64,000 bases of DNA from Paraburkholderia fynbosensis. Lineage in GTDB: Bacteria > Pseudomonadota > Gammaproteobacteria > Burkholderiales > Burkholderiaceae. The stretch covers positions 1 through 64,000 of the forward strand of contig NZ_CADIKI010000023.1 in NCBI RefSeq assembly GCF_902859935.1. The letters are read 5' to 3'. Below, piece by piece: positions 8,817-17,173 of the stretch. The position numbers and the translations under genes are program-made. The notes below the pieces were generated by a model. The model searched no databases, was not told the origin of the DNA, and saw only the letters and a list, made by a program, of their open reading frames with translations. Every line of letters starts with the position of its first letter. Within the stretch, counting starts at the first letter, position 1.

Positions 8817-9809
8817 ATGCACGAGCAAACAGGCGGCGAAGTCGTGAACCGCGCACAGACACGCATCCGCGCGCGGGTCCGGACGATTCGCCACGAAGCG
8901 GAGCGTGTGTTGAGCGTGGAACTCGTTCCGGTGGACAGTGGCGGGTTTCCGCGTTTCACGGCGGGCGCGCATATCGACTTGCATCTTCCGAACGGCATCA
9001 CGCGCAGCTATTCGCTAGTGAATTCGCCGGATGACGCAAGGCGCTATGTGGTCGCCATTCTCGACGACGTCAATAGCCGTGGCGGCTCGCGCTTCGTGCA
9101 CGAGCAGCTTCGTTGTGGCGCGGTTCTGTCGATCGGCGTACCGCGGAACAATTTCGCACTCGACGAAGACGCGATGTCGACGGTGCTGATTGCCGGTGGC
9201 ATCGGCATTACGCCGATGTTGTGCATGTACCGCCGATTGCGCGAAAAAGGCCGTGACGTGCGCCTGATTTACTGCTCGCGCGACCGCTCGCAAGCCGCGT
9301 TTCTCGACGAACTCGGCGCTTTCGGAGGCGGCGTGCATCTGCATTTCGACGCCGAGAACGACGGTCGCCCGCTTGATCTCGCCGCGTTGCTCTCCCGACA
9401 ACCCGCTGACGTTCACGCCTACTGCTGTGGTCCGAACGCGATGCTGAACGCGTTCGAAACCGCCTGTGAAAAAGCAGGTATCGGCAACGTCCATATCGAA
9501 CGCTTCGCCGCCGACGCGACGGCAGTCGATGCGCAAGCGAGCGGCTATACCGTGGAACTCGCAAAGAGCGGCCGCCGTCTTGCCGTTCCAGCCGGCGCGA
9601 GGTTGCTCGACGTGCTGCTCGAAGCAGGTGTCGATGTCGACTACAGCTGTCGCGAAGGCCTGTGCGGCGCGTGCGAGACGCGCGTGCTCGGTGGCTGTCC
9701 GGATCACCGCGACGCCGTGCTGACGCAGTCCGACAAGGCCGCCAACAACGTAATGATGATCTGCGTATCCGGCGCAAAAAGCGAAACGCTGGTCCTCGAT
9801 CTCGCGTGA
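8817..9809 (+). CDS. FMN/2Fe-2S oxidoreductase, phthalate-dioxygenase-reductase type
   Basis: The 330-residue reductase passes electrons from NADH through FMN to a C-terminal plant-type ferredoxin domain, and so to the upstream Rieske oxygenase. Visible parts in order: the flavin-binding RSYSLVN at 63-69, the nucleotide-binding AGGIGITPM near 126, CCGPNAML near 204, and the ferredoxin cysteines 278, 283, 286 and 316 (SCREGLCGAC). The order FMN-NAD-2Fe2S is diagnostic of class IA reductases such as VanB and OphA1. The ATG at 8817 is preferred over GTG 8787. It lies 47 bases after the oxygenase, surely in the same operon. Confidence 0.93.
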   Translation: MHEQTGGEVVNRAQTRIRARVRTIRHEAERVLSVELVPVDSGGFPRFTAGAHIDLHLPNGITRSYSLVNSPDDARRYVVAILDDVNSRGGSRFVHEQLRCGAVLSIGVPRNNFALDEDAMSTVLIAGGIGITPMLCMYRRLREKGRDVRLIYCSRDRSQAAFLDELGAFGGGVHLHFDAENDGRPLDLAALLSRQPADVHAYCCGPNAMLNAFETACEKAGIGNVHIERFAADATAVDAQASGYTVELAKSGRRLAVPAGARLLDVLLEAGVDVDYSCREGLCGACETRVLGGCPDHRDAVLTQSDKAANNVMMICVSGAKSETLVLDLA

Positions 9810-9909
9810 CCCCGGTTTTCATGCATTGAAGCTGCTCACTTCGAAGCAGCGCATTTGCCTTCCGGACGGCCAGTTTCGCGTCCCCCGCAATCACCCCTTT
9901 GAGGACATG

Positions 9910-11346
9910 ATGGATCTCTCGAGCACAGTGAAACATGGCGACGCCCGCGCCGTTGCGCCCGCAGGCAATCTGCACGACGCGGCGACGATTTCCGCGCGCA
10001 TCGAGCGCTTGCCGTTCACGCGCTGGCACGCGCGCGTGTTGAGCGTGGTCGGCGTCGTTCATATGACCGACGCTTTCGACGCGTTGACGATTGCCTACGT
10101 GCTGCCGGTGCTGATCGGCTTGTGGCACCTGTCGCCGGGCGAAGCGGGCTTGCTCGTGTCGGGTGGCTACGTCGGGCAGACGATCGGCGCATTGCTATTC
10201 AGCGCGGCCGCCGAACGTTTCGGACGACTACGCGTGTTGCGCTGGCTTCTCGTGATTCTCGCGCTGGGTAGTCTCGCCTCGGCCTATGCGCCGAGCTATG
10301 CGGTGTTTATCGCGTTGCGCCTGTTTCAGGGTATTGGCCTTGGCGGTGAATCGCCAGTGTCGGCCACCTACATGAACGAACTGTGTCCCGCGAAGATTCG
10401 CGGCCGGCTGATTTTCGTGCTGCAATCGACCTTCGCGGTCGGCAACCTGATTGCCGCGATTGCGGCGATGTGGCTGATTCCCACGTACGGCTGGCAGGTG
10501 ATGTTCCTGGTGGGCGCGCTGCCGATCGTGCTCGCCGCGATCTTGCCGCGTACCGCGCCGGAGTCGCCGCGCTGGCTGGCGATCAACGGACGCGCCGCTG
10601 AAGCAAACCGGATCGTCGAGAAGATCGAGCAATCGGTGCCGCGCGATCAATACGCGCAGTTGCCCGCACCGCGCGTCGTGCAGACGCCTGCGGATCACAA
10701 GAAGGAATCGTTTGGTGCGCTATTTCAGCGGGGCTTCGCCGCGCGTACGCTGGTGGTCTGGTTGATGGCCTGTTGCGGCAGCCTGACCACGTACGGCATT
10801 CTGGTGTGGCTACCCTCTCTCTATCGGACCGTGTATCACTTGCCGTTGAACGTCGCATTGCGCTACGGGATGCTGAGCATGATCGCGACGCTGATCGGCA
10901 CGCTCGTGGGCATCTTCGTGATTGACCGGCTCGGCCGCAAGAAGACCTTTGCGATTGCGTTTCTGGGCGCCGCGATTCCGATGCTGTATCTCGCGTTCGC
11001 CGGCACGCGCGTGCCGGCTGAACAGGTGTCGGTGCTGGCATCGATCAGCGTCGCGCTGATCGCGATCGTGCAATGCGGGATCTATGTCTATGCGCCCGAG
11101 GTCTATCCGACCCGGATCCGCGCCCGGGGGGCCGGTGCGGCTTCGGCGGTGACGCGGGTCTCGTCGGTGATCGGGCCGATGGTTATCGGCGCGCTGCTGA
11201 CGTATCTGAGTGTCGAGGCGGTGTTCGGCTACTTCGCGTTCGTCTCGTTGGCCGGCTCGATAGTGATCGCCGCATTCGCGATGGAAACGGGCGGCAAAAC
11301 GCTCGACGAGATTGCGACCGAAACGACAGCCACCGCCGACGCGTGA
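9910..11346 (+). CDS. MFS transporter, probable aromatic-acid carrier
   Basis: The 478-residue protein has about twelve hydrophobic segments. It carries the loop 2-3 motif as AERFGRLRVLR and the matching 8-9 loop as DRLGRKKTF. It also has the PESPRWL and PEVYPTRIRARG signatures shared by the sugar-porter/AAHS-like carriers. GAGG at 9901-9904 fits the ATG at 9910; an ATG at 9907 is adjacent. It is third in the rightward operon after the Rieske oxygenase and its reductase, so import of that system's substrate is the natural role. It ends only 29 bases from the convergent Mrp operon. Confidence 0.88.
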   Translation: MDLSSTVKHGDARAVAPAGNLHDAATISARIERLPFTRWHARVLSVVGVVHMTDAFDALTIAYVLPVLIGLWHLSPGEAGLLVSGGYVGQTIGALLFSAAAERFGRLRVLRWLLVILALGSLASAYAPSYAVFIALRLFQGIGLGGESPVSATYMNELCPAKIRGRLIFVLQSTFAVGNLIAAIAAMWLIPTYGWQVMFLVGALPIVLAAILPRTAPESPRWLAINGRAAEANRIVEKIEQSVPRDQYAQLPAPRVVQTPADHKKESFGALFQRGFAARTLVVWLMACCGSLTTYGILVWLPSLYRTVYHLPLNVALRYGMLSMIATLIGTLVGIFVIDRLGRKKTFAIAFLGAAIPMLYLAFAGTRVPAEQVSVLASISVALIAIVQCGIYVYAPEVYPTRIRARGAGAASAVTRVSSVIGPMVIGALLTYLSVEAVFGYFAFVSLAGSIVIAAFAMETGGKTLDEIATETTATADA

Positions 11347-11375
11347 GCCGCGACGCGCGCGGTACGTCACCACCG

Positions 11376-14300
11376 CTACCGCGCCAACCCCGCCCCGAAC
11401 CCCGTACTCGCGAAATAAAGCACGAGAAAATACCCAAGCACATAGAGCGCGTAAGTCTGCCCGTTGCCGGTATAGACCCGCCGTATCCTTCCCGCTGCCG
11501 CGAGCGCGACATGCGAGACGCCGCGCCAGAACATCATCGCGAACGGCGGCACCGTGCGTGCGAGTATCGGCCGATAGAACCTGAAGAACCCTGGGACGTT
11601 GTCGTTCGCCCGCTGCCGGCTGCGATAGAACAGCACGAAAAGCGCGAACAGCACGGCGGCCACGGCGAGCACCACGAGGACGACGGGCGTCGGGTTCCAG
11701 AAGCCGTAGATGCTCTCCAACGACATGCCTTCCCACACCAGCGTCGACGCGAACTGTGGATCGATCGCCGCCGACACGGGTTCGATCAGGAGCTTCGGGA
11801 AGAAGGACAGCACCACGATGCCGATCACCAGAACGAACTGCGGCACGAGCAGCATGAGCGGCGCTTCGCTGACGCTCGCCTGCTCCGAGCGTCGCGGCCC
11901 GAGGAACAGGCCGCTGACGAAGCGGATCATGTAGAGAAAGCCGACGAACGTCGCCATCAGCCCGCAGATGGCCAGTCCGTACCAGCCCTTGTCCGTCATC
12001 GCGCTCAGCAGCAACCATTTGCCGCCGAAGCCCATCAGCGGCGGCAAGCCCGACATCGAGACCAGCGCGATCACCACCATCGTGAACGTGAACGGCATCG
12101 CGCGGGCGAGACCGCCCGCCTCGGCGAAGTTGTGCGTGTCGATGCGCAGGATGACGCCCGCCAGCGCGAGGAACAGAATGCCCTTCACCAGCATGTGGTT
12201 GGCGACCAGATAGAGCGCCGTGACCCAGCCGAGGTGGCTCATCAACGCAATCGCGGTGACGATATAGCCGAGCTGGCTCATGCTGGAAAACGCGAGCAGG
12301 CGCTTGAAATCATTCTGGCGCAGCGCCATCAGCGCGCCCGCGAGCGTCGTCAGCATGCCGATCCACGCCATCACGTGCGCGAGTTCCAGTCCGACCTCAG
12401 AGCGTATCGTCAGATAGGTGCCGACCAGCAGGCCGAACATCGCCACCTTGCTGACGACGGCCGACAGCATCGCGGTGACGTCGTCCTCGGCTTCCGTGTA
12501 TGCGCCCGGCAGCCACACATGCACGCCGAGCGCGCCCGCCTTGATGAGAAAGCCGGTTGCCAGCAGCACGAACGCGCGGCTTGCGTCCGGGCCCGATCTG
12601 ACGAGCGCGGCGAGTTCAATACTGCCGTCGAGCGCGGCAACGGCGGCGAAACCGGCCAGCAGAAAGAACGCCGACAGCAGCGAAAACAGCAGGAAGGCCA
12701 GCACATGCGGTCCTGCGCTGCGGCATTTCGCGATCAGGAAGCAGGACGACAGCGTCACGATCTCCCAGCTATAAAAGAATTCGAGCGTCGTCGTGGCGCG
12801 CAGCAGCGCCGGAATCGACAGCAGCAGCACCACCAGCATCGGATAGAAGCCGGCGCGCACATCGCTGCGATAGAGGCTCGCGGCCGCGATGACCAGGCTG
12901 CCGCCCAGCAGCAGCCATGCAAACAGCGCCGCAATGCCGTGCGCGTCTTCGGCGAGCCACGAGCCCACCAGCGCAACGGCAATCAGCGTCAACACGCCCT
13001 TGAGCCGGCCCGGCAGACGATCGCCGGCATAGAACAACGCGCCCGTAAGCAACGGCGAGAACAGCCATGCCGATCCAGCGCCCGCGAACGAAGCGCCGGC
13101 GTAACCCGCGGCAATCAGCAGAACGGCAACGCCGAACAGGGGCAGCAGCGCGACCAGATCGGGGCCGTCCGCGGTCTCGACTTCGGATGGGCGCAACGCA
13201 CGTACGAACCAGTGAAACATGTAGGCCGCTTCGAGCAGCGAGCCGGTCAGGATCAGCACGATCCAGTAGGGCTTGCCGGCGATGGTCAACTGCATGACCA
13301 GTTCCCATTTCGCCCAGCAGCCGGGGAAGGGCGGCAGGCCGGCGATCGCCACCATGAAGAGGCCGAGCAGACCGATCAGCAGCGGACTGCGCGAGAGGAT
13401 CGCGCGTGCGTCGGTGCCGTGCCGCCGGAGAATGCCGATGAGCCAGAACAATCCCGCCTTGGCGAACAGATGATTGATGAACAGGCCGCCGACCACCAGC
13501 GGGATCGACCTGTCGGCGCCGACCTGGCGCAGCAGCGCGAGTGCGAGCATCAACAGTCCCATCTGTCCGATCGACGAATAGCCGAGCACCCGCTGCGGCT
13601 TCTTCTGTCTGAGCGCCAGCAGATTGGAAAACAGGAACGTGACGCCGCCGGACACGGCAATCAGGTCGATCTGCTTTTCGAAGAGCGGCAATAGTTTGAG
13701 CAGCGCGAAGAACACGCCGGCCGAGACGCCGACCGAAATCATCGCGGCGATGCCGCTTGGCGCGGTCTCGTAGACGTCGAGCCCCCAGCCGTTCGCCGGA
13801 AACGGCTTGAGTTCGATGATGAGGCAGGCGAACACGAGCAGCAACGCCGCGACGGCGATCGGGCCGTTGAGATCGGCGCGCAGCGCGATCAGGTCGTCGA
13901 TGTTCAGCGTGCCGGCGACGTAGTAGAGCAGCACCGTACCGAGCAGGAAGAAGGTCGATGCGATGACCGTCGCGATGATGTACTTGAACGCGGCGGCCAG
14001 CGCGACGGGCGTACGCTCGAGTCCGAGCAGCCCGTAGGTGGCTATGGAAACGATCTCGAGAAATACGAAGAGATTGAACAGGTCGCGGGTCATCACCATG
14101 CCGTCGATGCCCATCACGAGGATCAGATATAGCAGCAGCGCCGCGTAGTCGCCGCGCAGACGATCCCACAACTGCAGCGCGCCGAGCAGCGCCACCACGT
14201 TGACGCTGAGCGTGAAGAAGCCTTCCCATACACCGAAGCGCAGGTTGATCGACACCGGCGGCAATGCGCCCGCCGTGAGCACATCGATCGTCTGGCCGCC

Positions 14301-14471
14301 GTCGAGCAGGCCGAAGAACGACACGCCGCTCACCAACACGATGCCGCCGAGCGCGACGAAGAAGCCGCCGCTCAACCACGGCTTGCCGAGCCGGTAGAGC
14401 AACGGAATGACGAAGCCGCCGCCCAGGCCGAGAATGAAGATGTGCAGCGGATGAAACAGCGCGGCTACCAT
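11376..14471 (-). CDS. Fused double antiporter subunit (MrpD-MrpD/MrpA-like), 1031 residues
   Basis: This large membrane protein carries two complete proton-antiporter (NuoL/M/N, MrpA/D) modules in tandem. Module 1 (about residues 1-480) has the membrane glutamate in LFVFLEIVS (Glu139) and a lysine in ELKPFPANGW (Lys222). Module 2 (about 490-1031) has FYSWEIV (Glu570), FLIKAGALGVHVWLPGAY (Lys644) and SKVAMFG (Lys675). The stretch of module 1 that should match SKVAMFG reads SVGVSAG, so that lysine appears to be missing. The ATG at 14471 overlaps the mrpC stop by seven bases. It is the last gene of the operon. A single MrpD has about 500 residues, so the fusion probably stands in for MrpD plus the front half of MrpA. 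Confidence 0.9.
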   Translation of the reverse strand: MVAALFHPLHIFILGLGGGFVIPLLYRLGKPWLSGGFFVALGGIVLVSGVSFFGLLDGGQTIDVLTAGALPPVSINLRFGVWEGFFTLSVNVVALLGALQLWDRLRGDYAALLLYLILVMGIDGMVMTRDLFNLFVFLEIVSIATYGLLGLERTPVALAAAFKYIIATVIASTFFLLGTVLLYYVAGTLNIDDLIALRADLNGPIAVAALLLVFACLIIELKPFPANGWGLDVYETAPSGIAAMISVGVSAGVFFALLKLLPLFEKQIDLIAVSGGVTFLFSNLLALRQKKPQRVLGYSSIGQMGLLMLALALLRQVGADRSIPLVVGGLFINHLFAKAGLFWLIGILRRHGTDARAILSRSPLLIGLLGLFMVAIAGLPPFPGCWAKWELVMQLTIAGKPYWIVLILTGSLLEAAYMFHWFVRALRPSEVETADGPDLVALLPLFGVAVLLIAAGYAGASFAGAGSAWLFSPLLTGALFYAGDRLPGRLKGVLTLIAVALVGSWLAEDAHGIAALFAWLLLGGSLVIAAASLYRSDVRAGFYPMLVVLLLSIPALLRATTTLEFFYSWEIVTLSSCFLIAKCRSAGPHVLAFLLFSLLSAFFLLAGFAAVAALDGSIELAALVRSGPDASRAFVLLATGFLIKAGALGVHVWLPGAYTEAEDDVTAMLSAVVSKVAMFGLLVGTYLTIRSEVGLELAHVMAWIGMLTTLAGALMALRQNDFKRLLAFSSMSQLGYIVTAIALMSHLGWVTALYLVANHMLVKGILFLALAGVILRIDTHNFAEAGGLARAMPFTFTMVVIALVSMSGLPPLMGFGGKWLLLSAMTDKGWYGLAICGLMATFVGFLYMIRFVSGLFLGPRRSEQASVSEAPLMLLVPQFVLVIGIVVLSFFPKLLIEPVSAAIDPQFASTLVWEGMSLESIYGFWNPTPVVLVVLAVAAVLFALFVLFYRSRQRANDNVPGFFRFYRPILARTVPPFAMMFWRGVSHVALAAAGRIRRVYTGNGQTYALYVLGYFLVLYFASTGFGAGLAR

Positions 14472-14839
14472 TTCGACTCGGTGAAGGCGTCGATGGAGAG
14501 CGTCTTTTTGGCTGCGTAGAGGCGGATCGCGAACGCCAGCATGATGGCCGTGACAGACAGGCCGATCACGATCGCGGTGACCACGAGCGCCGACGGAATC
14601 GGATCGATCGCGCGCCGTGCGGCGTCGGCCTTGCTCAACGCCGCGTCGATGATCGGCGCGGTGCCGCCCGTGACATAGCCGGTCGCGACCATCACGATGT
14701 GCAGACCCGTGTCGATCAGCGCGAAGCCGATGATGATGCGCAAAATGTTGCGCTGGGTCAGCATCCCCCACATGCCGATCAGCGAGAGACAGAATCCCGT
14801 GATCAGCAGGATGGTCGAAACCGGTAGGCCGGTGGTCAT
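14465..14839 (-). CDS. mrpC: Mrp antiporter subunit C (NuoK-like)
   Basis: The 124-residue protein has three hydrophobic segments. The family pattern shows in RNILRIIIGFALIDTGLHIV, in the middle region with DPIPSALVVTAIVIG, and in a final membrane helix. MrpC/MnhC/PhaC subunits are NuoK homologues in the membrane arm of the Mrp cation/proton antiporter. Its stop overlaps the start of the fused antiporter gene, and it begins 16 bases after the MrpB-type gene, so translation is probably coupled. Confidence 0.85.
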   Translation of the reverse strand: MTTGLPVSTILLITGFCLSLIGMWGMLTQRNILRIIIGFALIDTGLHIVMVATGYVTGGTAPIIDAALSKADAARRAIDPIPSALVVTAIVIGLSVTAIMLAFAIRLYAAKKTLSIDAFTESKW

Positions 14840-14855
14840 GTGCTGCTCTCCTTGC

Positions 14856-15578
14856 TCAGCTTCTGAACCGGTCGATGATGACGCTCAGCTCCGCGCCGAC
14901 CTTGACGCCGAGCAACGCGGAGATCAGCGGAATGGCGCCGGCGCTGAAGAAGGCGCCGAACTCGCCGCGCGGCAGGAAGCGGGGGTCGAGAAAACCGCCC
15001 GCCAGCATCAGACCCAGAATACCGATGAACACGTAGATCACGCCCGCAAACGACTCGACGACGCTCAGCAGCGCGACATTCAGCGCGGCGCCCGGCCGCG
15101 CGAGCAGCATGAGCATGACGCCGGACGCGACGATGGCGCCGCCCTGAAAGCCGCCGCCGGCGGAAAGGTGGCCATTGACGATGACGTAGGCGCCGAAAGT
15201 GAGGATCATCGGCAGCAGGACCTGGGTGCCGGTGCGCACGATCTCGCCGGCTGGCCGGCGCGGGGCGTCGTGCTCTTCATCGGATGCGGGTCCGGGTTCT
15301 GCGGCGGCTTGCGCGTGAGTGCTTTCGCCTTTCAGAAGCAAGCCGACGCTTGCCGCGACCATGAACAGTACGGCCACTTCGCCGAGCGTATCGAAGCCGC
15401 GGTACGTGATCAGAATGCCAGTGACGATGTTCGGCGCGCCGAGTTCGATCGGCCCCTGCACGACATAGTGTTCGGCCAGCGGCCGAAGCGCCTGCAACTC
15501 GCTATAGCCGCCGACGATGCGCCAGAAGATCAGCGCGAACAGCGCGACCGTCAACAGGGCGAACACGCGGCGCATCAC
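14856..15578 (-). CDS. mrpB: MbhE-MrpB-like fusion subunit
   Basis: The 240-residue protein joins two pieces found separately in archaeal membrane hydrogenase Mrp modules. Residues 1-85 resemble MbhE, or the end of MrpA (GILITYRGFDTLGEVAVLF). After a charged linker rich in Glu, Ala and Pro (about residues 88-110), residues 110-240 resemble MrpB/MnhB (LLPMILTFGAYVIVNGHLSAGGGFQGG). The GGGFQGG loop is the MnhB signature. Its start overlaps the stop of mrpG by four bases (15575-15578). Confidence 0.85.
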   Translation of the reverse strand: MMRRVFALLTVALFALIFWRIVGGYSELQALRPLAEHYVVQGPIELGAPNIVTGILITYRGFDTLGEVAVLFMVAASVGLLLKGESTHAQAAAEPGPASDEEHDAPRRPAGEIVRTGTQVLLPMILTFGAYVIVNGHLSAGGGFQGGAIVASGVMLMLLARPGAALNVALLSVVESFAGVIYVFIGILGLMLAGGFLDPRFLPRGEFGAFFSAGAIPLISALLGVKVGAELSVIIDRFRS

Positions 15579-15919
15579 GCTTCCTTTTCCCCGCCGTCGC
15601 GCTGTTCATCTGCGGCGAGCGCGTCGGTTATCGTGGACGAACTCATCGGCGTGCGAATCAGCCACGCCGCGCGCGACAACGCGTGCGAAGACACCGGGTT
15701 GGTCACCAGCACGAAATAGGCGACGAGGATCAGCCTGAAGGTCCAGCCTGGGTGATAGAAGGCGAGCCCGAGCAGCACCAGCATGTTGCCGAGCGTCGAT
15801 GCCTTGGTGCCGGCCTGGATGCGGGTATAGGCATCCGGCATGCGCAGCAGGCCGAGACCGGCGGAGAACAGGAAGACAGCGCCCGCCAGAATGAGCGCGC
15901 TGCCGATCAGTTCGATCAT
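15575..15919 (-). CDS. mrpG: Mrp antiporter subunit G
   Basis: The 114-residue membrane protein has three helices. The family core is LIGSALILAGAVFLFSAGLG, then LRMPDAYTRIQAGTKASTLG, the strongly conserved PhaG/MnhG loop. The C-terminal 30 residues are an acidic, variable tail. It follows the MbhD-like gene by three bases and overlaps the next gene by four, within the Mrp operon. Confidence 0.88.
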   Translation of the reverse strand: MIELIGSALILAGAVFLFSAGLGLLRMPDAYTRIQAGTKASTLGNMLVLLGLAFYHPGWTFRLILVAYFVLVTNPVSSHALSRAAWLIRTPMSSSTITDALAADEQRDGGEKEA

Positions 15920-15922
15920 GCG

Positions 15923-16165
15923 TCAGCCCTTCTCATAGCCGGTTTTGCGAATCGCGTAGAGGAAGATGAACGTCGCGAGCCCCGAGCCGATCGCGGCTTC
16001 GGCCATCGCCACGTCGGGCGCGGCGAGCAGCAGGAAGGCCACCGCGGCGAACAGGCTCGCCAGTCCCGAGCTCACCATCGCGGCCATGAGATTCTTCAGG
16101 CAGACAGCCAGCACACCGCTTACGAGAATGCTCGCGCATACCAGCAGGACGAGCAGTTCGAGCAC
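15923..16165 (-). CDS. MbhD-like (DUF4040) small Mrp subunit
   Basis: The 80-residue protein has two to three hydrophobic helices and the motif APDVAMAEAAIGSGLATFIFL. That motif characterises DUF4040/MbhD proteins and the equivalent internal segment of MrpA. In canonical Mrp operons this segment is part of the large MrpA polypeptide; here it is a free gene. It sits three bases from each neighbour, after mrpF and before mrpG. Canonical operons and the archaeal hydrogenase order place this piece after G. Confidence 0.8.
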   Translation of the reverse strand: MLELLVLLVCASILVSGVLAVCLKNLMAAMVSSGLASLFAAVAFLLLAAPDVAMAEAAIGSGLATFIFLYAIRKTGYEKG

Positions 16166-16168
16166 GGT

Positions 16169-16429
16169 TCACAGCCCCCTTTCCAGAAAGCGAGCAATCG
16201 CGAGAACGGCCAGAAAGCTCAGCAACCCGTAGACGAGCGCGACATCGATATAGACGAAACGGCCGGACACCTGCGCATATAGCGCGATCAGCGAGATCGA
16301 GATGACGGTGAGCATGTCGATGGCGACGACCCGGTCGACGAGCGTCTTGCCCAGCACGAGGCGAATCACGCCGAACAGGATCGCGAAGAAGATCAGTACC
16401 GTGGCGATCTGGAGCATGATCTCAGCCAA
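16169..16429 (-). CDS. mrpF: Mrp antiporter subunit F
   Basis: The 86-residue protein has three hydrophobic segments. The MrpF/MnhF signature reads VLGKTLVDRVVAIDML, followed by a helix and YIDVALVYGLLSFLAVLAIARFLE. It overlaps the end of mrpE by eight bases and leads the row of small subunits. It is expected to form part of the MrpE-F-G side of the membrane complex. Confidence 0.88.
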   Translation of the reverse strand: MAEIMLQIATVLIFFAILFGVIRLVLGKTLVDRVVAIDMLTVISISLIALYAQVSGRFVYIDVALVYGLLSFLAVLAIARFLERGL

Positions 16430-16949
16430 AGACCTTCTCCAGATGCTTTTCGAAAGGCGTGACCAGTGCCTGAGTGGCCTCGTCGATATCGGTGGTCTTG
16501 ACGTCGAGCCAGTGGACGAACAGTACGTCGTCCCGAATATCCATGACGAGCGAACCGGGCGTGAGCGCGATCGAATTGGTCAGCGCGAGGCGGCCCAACG
16601 GCGTTTGCAGACGGGTGCGAACCTTGACGATGCCGGGCTTGATGTCGATATGCTGGGAGTACACATACGCCATCATGTTGAGATTGGCGCGCACCAGTTC
16701 GACGAAGAAGGTGCCGCTATACGCGAGAAAGTGATAGAGCGCGCGAGGTGTCAGGCGCAGCCGGCTCCAGGCTTCGCTGGATGAGGCAAAGGCGTGGGCC
16801 ACGACGAAGGTGATCGCGGCGCCGACGAGTGCCGGCTCGACGGCAAGCGACGCATTGGCGATCATCCAGATGACGAACAGGACGACCCACAGGCCGACCG
16901 TGCCCTGAGGAACAAACGACGACACCGGTTTTCCGCTGTTCGAAGCCAC
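16422..16949 (-). CDS. mrpE: Mrp antiporter subunit E
   Basis: The open frame reaches back to 17741, but MrpE-like sequence begins only near residue 20 of the form starting at GTG 16949. That start gives 175 residues, close to the family size. Membrane helices are followed by the soluble part with RTRLQTPLGRLALTNSIALTPGSLVMDI, the conserved MrpE segment, and the tail LFVHWLDVKTTDIDEAT. It is the first gene of the Mrp operon and overlaps mrpF by eight bases. The start is uncertain; TTG codons lie upstream, and an ATG within the protein would be too short. Confidence 0.82.
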   Translation of the reverse strand: MASNSGKPVSSFVPQGTVGLWVVLFVIWMIANASLAVEPALVGAAITFVVAHAFASSSEAWSRLRLTPRALYHFLAYSGTFFVELVRANLNMMAYVYSQHIDIKPGIVKVRTRLQTPLGRLALTNSIALTPGSLVMDIRDDVLFVHWLDVKTTDIDEATQALVTPFEKHLEKVFG

Positions 16950-17088
16950 GTCTTCAGGTTCCAAAGAGGGCGCTAGCAAAAATTCTAGGTGACAACCTGG
17001 GGCAAAGCAACTGGGGTGCGCGCCGCGCCCGGGTTTTTGGCCTGGGTGGCATGGTTTCGATGTGGGATGGGCAAGTCTAGCGCTCCAA

Positions 17089-17137
17089 AAAGACGGTTTG
17101 ACGTCTTTAGGGGCGCGCCCACGGAGCAGATGGGCGC
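17089..17137 (-). terminator. Tandem hairpins ending the CDF transporter transcript
   Basis: Two inverted repeats lie between the leftward CDF gene and mrpE. The first is GCGCCCA (17115-17121) paired with TGGGCGC (17131-17137). The second is AAAGACG (17089-17095) paired with CGTCTTT (17102-17108). Read leftward, the second stem runs into a row of five T, as in a rho-independent terminator. This separates the CDF gene from the Mrp operon, whose promoter should lie at about 16950-17088. Confidence 0.55.
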
Positions 17138-17173
17138 TTTCACGCCGTCGATGAAAAGCGCGCGGGCGAGCGC

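Noticed and set aside
11073..13694. 873-codon rightward open frame opposite the antiporter gene
   Set aside because: It runs antisense to the fused antiporter gene; its Arg/His/Gln-rich composition is typical of the mirror of a membrane protein and has no domain.
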